A stretch of DNA of 64,000 nt. It comes from Liquidambar formosana (lineage: Eukaryota > Streptophyta > Magnoliopsida > Saxifragales > Altingiaceae). The number at the start of each line of letters is the position of its first letter. The stretch's first letter is position 1. The notes beneath the pieces are model-generated. The model saw only the letters and a program-made list of their open reading frames with translations. It did no database searches and was not told the DNA's origin. Location: positions 16,714,264-16,778,263 of the forward strand of contig CM077828.1 of NCBI GenBank assembly GCA_039720395.1, written 5' to 3'. This document shows positions 58,145-64,000 of the stretch, one piece after another. A program made the position numbers and the translations under genes.

Positions 58145-60736
58145 TTTTTTTAATTTATTTATCAATTAATTCGCCCGACAAAAGACAAAAGACAAAAAGG
58201 CGGGGAGAAAATTGTTCAGATGACTCCCTAGAGTTTGAGACAAATGAATTTTGCTTCACTAATGTTTGGAAAATTATTAGCCAAACCTCAACGAAGCATG
58301 TGGCGCAGTGGCACAAATTAACAAATACAATGCATGTTGACTGTCAAACTTAACCCTCATAGCTCAGAGGGCAAAGGGTTACAACTTAAGAATCGTAAAT
58401 TTTAATTTCAAGTATTTGCGTTTTAATTATCAAATGTATGAGTTTGCAGTAGTTTGCACTTTATAGTTTGGGATACTTCTCGTTTGTTCAAAAAAAAAAA
58501 AAAAAATGGTAAAGATTATTTTAGTACCCTTAACTATTTTTGTCTCCTAATTTAATATAGAGTACGTAAACTTCATTGCCATGCTCAAATGTGGTCTTTA
58601 CCCCAAATAAAATCAAAATACTTAACAGACATGTTACATGTTAAGAGTGGTTAAAATATAATAGTTGAATAAACACTTTTAGTATCATATACGTTTCATT
58701 TATTCTAATTTAGTATCTAATCTAAATTTTTTTTTTTTAATTTAATATCCATACTACATTGAATTATATCAATTTGGTCAAAGCATAAGATTTAATAAAA
58801 TTGATTTAAAAAAATTATTATGTTTTAAATGATTTTTTTTTTTTTAAAAAAAGAAAACAAAAAACTTACTATAATGAACAATGGATATTTACATGAAAAC
58901 CTTTTTCTTTTTTTTAATAAAAATTGTGATTGCCCCCATCCATACCATAAAGAAAAAATAAAATCTACTTTCCCCTTTCAGTTTGTTTGATCACTTTTTT
59001 CATTTTAAGATGTTCCAAAATATTTTATCACTTTCAAAAGTCAAAGCAAATCGTTATTTTATTTTTCCAAAATACCGTTTACAATAATTAAATTTACTAT
59101 TATTATATTATTTATCACACCAAGTAACATCTTATCATAAAAGGATAAAATTGGAAGGTTGAAAAAATTTGATGATATGGAGGGAGTATTTCCTAGTGTT
59201 TAGAAACCCAATTTCAATAATCAACGGGAATTCCAAATGAATTTTTATCTTCATTGATAAAAAAAAAAAAAAAAAAAAAAAAATCTCAATGAAATTTATA
59301 TGATAATATTCCATCTAATCCCAATTTTTACAAGGTTAGATGAATGCATTCAGTTTTTATGAGCTAGTCTGGGGTCCAAACGGAACTTAAATAACTATAG
59401 TGTATTTTACATAGAATTTAGGGCGTTTTACATAAAGGGCATAAATCCATCACCTTGAACATCATTACCTCTTTTTATTGAAATGCTGCTAAAATCAAAG
59501 AGCTATCCTATAAAACATATTTTTAAAAATTTTTTCTTTCAATTACTTAGCCAGAACTTGGACAAGCCCACTTGTTATATTATCAATCACCATCACCCAC
59601 ATTACAATAAATAAATAAATAAATAATATATTGAGGCATCACCAGAAGGAACTCTTATTGTCGGAAAAATGATTTCAAATCCAATTTAAATTTGCCCCAA
59701 ACCAAACACACACTCATAAATCCGGTAAAGCATATGTCAAATTTAACACCCAACACACTCATAAAATCCAATAAAGCATATGCCGAATTTATGCATAATG
59801 CGTGAAAACACACCCACACAAAACATGCCCACTTCATTTCCACAAAATACAAACAAAAAACAATTTAACATAAAGAGGACGGTTATTATGTAACTTCAAT
59901 CCCATAGATTTGAATGAAAATTATGAACTCCAGGGAGGAAAAAAAAGATCAGCTTTATGCGTGCGTGTGTCAGAGAACTGTTACTTGCCACTGTGGTCTG
60001 TGGAGTCTCAATCTTGGAGACTCAGAGTAGAGTAAGGCATTTTAAGGTGTTTGATTTTTGTCCAAACTTATTGAATTGATTAATTTCAAATTGGACATCC
60101 AAACAAGTCGTTTTTTTTTTTTTTTTTTTGCGAAGGGTAAAATAAGAAAAGGAAAATTCACAAGACCACATATTGGTATGACTAAATAGATAATGAAATA
60201 AGACATAAAACTGAGGGTCATGCGATACGCTTTTAAGACTTTGCCCTATATCAGGTAGGCAAAGATTGTTAAGGATGGTATATAAATAGTTTATGACAAC
60301 ATTCGCAAACTTTTTGAGGGGAAAATGCTATTTTGCTAAACTATACTGATATATTTGTAAAACAACCAAAATTGCATGCACAAAAAGATATCAAGGATTT
60401 ATGTTATTTTTAAATGTATACTTATCAAATAAGTGAGGGGTGTGGATTTAGCAAAAAAATGGTGTGAATTTAGACCCACCCAAGAGGATATGAGCCCAAT
60501 AAGGATTGGCCATATTCATGTCTGTTGCTCACCAATTGCAAGCACCATATCAAAGCATGGAGCATGATTCCAAAATTTTTGAAGCAGTTAGTTGCTGAAA
60601 GCCCTGCTTTTTAAAAGGTAACAATGACAGAATCACGCTTATGCATCACATTGGTTGCCTAAGGAACTCCAAGAGGCCTCTACCAGAGAGGAACAAACCT
60701 AAGGAAAAAAAAAAAAAAAAAAGGTGGAAATCAAAC

Positions 60737-60855
60737 CTTCATATTAGGCCTGCGTCCTGTAGCAAACATAATATGAGAGAAACCTTCAACTGTCCCTTTG
60801 GTGGTCTTCAGAGACAGTGAACCCTTAAAAGATTGCATATGCTCTGTTGGTGAGC
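60737..60855 (-). pseudogene. Isolated glutathione reductase exon
   Basis: A 119-nt open segment on the minus strand has an AG acceptor before it (CTAG|GC) and a GT donor after it (AAG|GTTTGA). It reads [18 protein letters not shown] followed by [19 protein letters not shown] and the preceding KGTVEGFSH are distinctive of plant glutathione reductase, around the NADP-binding domain. I found no flanking glutathione reductase exons within several kb on either side. The N-terminal residues of the exon ([10 protein letters not shown]) diverge from the family as I recall. It is best read as a transposed or relict gene fragment with an intact exon. Confidence 0.7.
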
Positions 60856-61070
60856 CTAGATTCTAATATTTGATCTCTGAAGTTATTCATGACCAACTTT
60901 TATGCAGCATTCTGAATTTGTATGACCTGCAATTTGCAAACAGTCTTAGCTATTTCTTTGATTTTCATGGATTTTGTGAATTTAATTTCATTTCTTGTTC
61001 AAATTTGTTTAAGGGAAAAACAGATTCGGAGGTTGAAGGTTGCACAAACGGATCCAAGATTTGCATTAGT

Positions 61071-61115
<45 letters not shown>

Positions 61116-62213
61116 GTATATATATGCATGTGTGTGTATACTATGGGTGAAGCAATAATAAGACTACTAAGAGCTTGCCCAGCAACCTGAAAGAAAAGAG
61201 TGATAATCTCTTCCAAAATCTCCCACATATGTATTTGAATTCAACAAATCTAGGCAGCTAGTCAACAGGCTAAAACTCAAAAATGGATTCAACCACTCCA
61301 ATAATTTTATCAAATTAATTTGGCACAAAATCATGACAAAAGATCTCAAATCTTCCTGAACTCGGTGAAAGTGAATTAAAATCGTCAGAGTAAAAATTAA
61401 ATAAAGTCCAGTGTTAAAATTCAGCAATTTTGGCACCCAAAATCTAAAAAATCTTCCTAGAATTCACAAATACCAAACCAACTTCCATCTTCACGTGGGG
61501 ACATTATTTCAATTATGACAAGGGAAATAGAGGATTTGTGGCTGCACAACAGACTGGAACACCCACATTGATAATGATTAGAGGGTATCAACAAATGGGA
61601 GAGGGGTCTTGATTGAATTTTTTGAGGACGTGCCAAGATTAAATTGTGTACTTGACCATACTGGAGACTGGAAAGGCAGCCACACCAAAGATACACGAAT
61701 AAGAGTTGTGGTTATCTGAACTGAAAAAAACAAAACAAAGATCAAGTCGAAAAGATGGATAAAAATACAAAAGCATGTTGAATAGACTTGAATATCCAGG
61801 CCATGAAACAAAGAAGCATCAATTGTAATGATATTTAGGAACACATGGAAGGGTTGGCACAAGTATAATGCAGTAAGCAGAAAACTTCTGGCCAAATGGG
61901 CAACGATAGCAGAAGTAATAATAACAATTTTTACTCCAATTGAATTTATCATGTCAGATTGACAACAAGTAAAACATGAGATAAGGCACTGAAGAAGATA
62001 AGTAACAGTAATAACAACAAAAACACAAAATAAGGAACAATTTCGAAAAGCAAGAAGTATTAAATTGAAACTGAGTTACCAGAATCTTCATCCAAATATT
62101 AAATGATACACCATGAGAAGATGAACAAGCCATTATAAAGCAAAATTACTGCAGAAGCCCTTTCTGCAACCAACAACCGATACAAATAAAATATGGTTTT
62201 ACTCTCAATCGGT
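60856..62213. other. Region downstream of UTP18
   Basis: The right part is presumably the UTP18 3' UTR. A (CT)n run followed by (TA)n lies at about 61075-61120. Open frames on the minus strand (61167-61952) have no recognisable domain. Confidence 0.45.
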
Positions 62214-63917
62214 CTATGCATGATGGTAATGATGCAACTTGTACAGTAACACTTTTCCAGCTGCATTTCCCACTGCCATGAAACCTCCCCCAGGACTAAA
62301 ATCTAAACAGAGTGGATGCTGTAAAGTCTTATTTGGGGGAGGCCAGTTTGAGAATACTGTAAATGATGGAATGTGTATCAACTTCAAACTGTTCTTCTTC
62401 ATGCTTGAACTGATAGCCAAAATCTGAGCATCATTATCAAATTTCAAAAGATCCACTTTGGTGGTTAGATTCTCAATGGTTTTGATCGGCTTTCTCTTGC
62501 CCCCTAAAAATTCTTCTCTATTGTAGATGTTCACAATCCCACTGTCTGAACCAGCTGCAAACAAGCTTCCACTAGGTGAAGTAGAAAGAGCTGTACCATT
62601 TATGCAACCTTCATCTACAGCCTTATGAAAGCAAGCCCTTGTTCTCAAATCCCAGTGGTAGACGTGCCCATCACCACCAGAACTCAATAACTGCCGCCCA
62701 CCATCAGCAAAAGCTAAAGAACGAACAGTTCCATTCATCTTTAGTGTTCCAATCAGTTCCTTTGTTTTAGTTGAAACCAGCAAGATATAACCCTCGTTGC
62801 CCACAAAAGCAATTGTACTAGAATCTGGAGAAACCTCAAAAAATTCCAAGCTCTTTTCCTCCCTCCCTGTCAGTGGGCCTATTTTATCAACTTTTGCTTT
62901 CACCAAATCAAAGCTATAAAAGAACTTCCTTCTTCCTGCTACAATAACTTGAGACCCATCAGGTAAGAAAGCCGCCTTTCGAATAGGGCAATCATCAAGG
63001 AAAATGCTTTGTATTTTAGTGTTCCGTTTGCCATCAATCTGAAAGAACCTAAGCCTTCGATCTAATCCAGCAGCAAGTAGCAACTGAGCATTTCGATGGA
63101 ACTGAACCGAATTTATTGGACCATTGGAAGGATCCTCAGCATTTGCATCTACCAGTCTAGAGTATTCAAGGAGTCCAGGCAACAATTTTGTACCTGTGAC
63201 AAGGTCTTCGTTTGTTCGGAGGATATCATCAACAGCTTCAACATCCTCATAACCACGGGCCACTACTGCCCCATTTTCTTCATCTGATGATTCATCATCA
63301 TAAGAGCTGTAATTCCTTGACTGTGAATCGAGTTCAGCCCACTCTGTGCCTGGGTTAAGCTTAACATGCTGAGCCCTCAATCTTGAGACATACACCGATC
63401 CAGAAACCACACTCTCATCCTCTTCCTTCCTCAGCTTCCTCAATCTGTTAACTTTAGCTATATTTATATTGGTCTTTTCCTCTTCCTCATCCACCCAGAC
63501 GGGTTTCCTTTGCTTAGTTTTCTCCTCCTCATCACTTTCCGCTGAATATTCTGCATCCTCTTCATAAACAGATAGTACGCTATTTGCAGATCGGTCTGTG
63601 AAGAACAAAGCAGAACCTTTCTCACCCCACTCTTGGCCTTCTTTCTCATCTTCTTTCCCAAATTCAAGTGGGGAATGAAGGGATCCAAACAAAAGGTTCT
63701 CCAGCTTCTTCATTTCCCTTTCTTGCTCAATATCCAATTGCTTTCCCTCTTCCTTGTGTTCTTTCTTTCTTTTCTTAATCCTCAAAGCATCCAAATCGGA
63801 TTGTTCTCTGTCTTCAATGACATTTTTCCCATCCATTAGTGAAGGCTTGTCAGCATCCTCCCTTTTATTCTTGTCAACCCGGTTTTTATGGAGAACATTT
63901 TGAGAAATCAAACTCAT
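62214..63917 (-). CDS. UTP18: U3 snoRNA-associated protein 18 (UTP18, WD-repeat)
   Basis: A single uninterrupted exon encodes 567 residues from an ATG at 63917 to a TAG at 62214, close to the family length. The N-terminal third is charged and acidic (KRKKEHKEE, VWVDEEEEK), including the conserved SRLRAQHVKLNPGTEWAEL block. The C-terminal two thirds form WD-type repeats (NSVQFHRNAQLLLAAGLDRR, LLSSGGDGHVYHWDL, LFAAGSDSGIVNIYN, FSPGGGFMAVGNAAGKV). UTP18 is part of the UTP-B subcomplex of the small-subunit processome in the nucleolus and is needed for early 18S rRNA processing. The gene is complete. Only 83 bp of upstream sequence are in the window, so the promoter is not visible. Confidence 0.95.
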   Translation of the reverse strand: MSLISQNVLHKNRVDKNKREDADKPSLMDGKNVIEDREQSDLDALRIKKRKKEHKEEGKQLDIEQEREMKKLENLLFGSLHSPLEFGKEDEKEGQEWGEKGSALFFTDRSANSVLSVYEEDAEYSAESDEEEKTKQRKPVWVDEEEEKTNINIAKVNRLRKLRKEEDESVVSGSVYVSRLRAQHVKLNPGTEWAELDSQSRNYSSYDDESSDEENGAVVARGYEDVEAVDDILRTNEDLVTGTKLLPGLLEYSRLVDANAEDPSNGPINSVQFHRNAQLLLAAGLDRRLRFFQIDGKRNTKIQSIFLDDCPIRKAAFLPDGSQVIVAGRRKFFYSFDLVKAKVDKIGPLTGREEKSLEFFEVSPDSSTIAFVGNEGYILLVSTKTKELIGTLKMNGTVRSLAFADGGRQLLSSGGDGHVYHWDLRTRACFHKAVDEGCINGTALSTSPSGSLFAAGSDSGIVNIYNREEFLGGKRKPIKTIENLTTKVDLLKFDNDAQILAISSSMKKNSLKLIHIPSFTVFSNWPPPNKTLQHPLCLDFSPGGGFMAVGNAAGKVLLYKLHHYHHA

Positions 63918-64000
63918 CTTCGCAAGATGAAAGCCTATTCTACAAAATCAAACAAAATATAGTTGCGGTGAGATAAAATATTTACAACTCAAAGTCCTTG

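Larger units (their letters stand above)
57832..60736. other. KIN-7A promoter and gene-free region
   Basis: The left end contains the kinesin 5' exon and promoter. A GA-rich run lies at 57860-57885. Further right the sequence is AT-rich with a 26-nt poly(A) near 59258-59283, (AATA)n near 59608, and the single end of a Tourist-like MITE family near 60060-60105. No gene is supported. Confidence 0.5.

Noticed and set aside
58351..58506. tRNA-like segment (CATAGCTCAGAGGGCAAAGG) followed by poly(A), possible SINE
   Set aside because: There is a box A-like motif and a poly(A) end, but I could find neither a good box B nor a target duplication, so it is not annotated.

Overview
This window is nuclear DNA of a flowering plant, most likely a eudicot. 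The protein-coding genes have many short exons and GT-AG introns. The gene set is typically plant (reticulon-like B, NACK-type kinesin, plastid-targeted dipeptide epimerase). The spaces between genes are AT-rich and filled with plant transposable elements. I cannot name the species from the sequence alone.

Layout: a tRNA-Leu(CAG) gene (164-244, minus) and a possible small membrane-peptide gene (3352-3567, minus) are followed by a transposon-rich block. Its centrepiece is an 11.7-kb LTR retrotransposon (8588-20288) with 702/701-bp LTRs and a perfect CCTTC target duplication. It belongs to the Ty3/Gypsy Tat lineage. Its gag, protease, RT-RNase H, second archaeal-type RNase H and integrase lie on the minus strand, all broken by stops and frameshifts. 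Between integrase and the 3' LTR it carries an oppositely oriented, intron-containing antisense gene (10307-12922, plus) with what looks like its own promoter. Next come a 20S proteasome beta-type-4 gene (22865-28360, plus), a tRNA-derived SINE, and a reticulon-like B gene (30282-32743, minus) whose first intron holds three copies of a hairpin element set between (TA)n tracts.

From 32.7 to 45.0 kb there is no gene. The stretch holds a 113-bp near-perfect palindrome, a nested foldback element, a hAT-type element with an 8-bp duplication, and a short LINE-like insertion with a 17-bp duplication. The right end is gene-dense: a dipeptide epimerase (45029-48770, plus), a convergent KIN-7A/NACK1 kinesin (51770-56420, minus) with mitosis-type MSA motifs upstream, an isolated glutathione reductase exon (60737-60855, minus), and a single-exon UTP18 gene (62214-63917, minus).

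The host genes are unrelated housekeeping functions (protein degradation, ER shaping, amino-acid/dipeptide metabolism, cytokinesis, ribosome biogenesis) and do not form a pathway. The most unusual parts are the antisense gene of the Tat element, the microsatellite-bounded hairpin family, and the stray glutathione reductase exon. All splice sites were inferred by eye from reading frame, GT-AG borders and remembered family features, not from transcripts.
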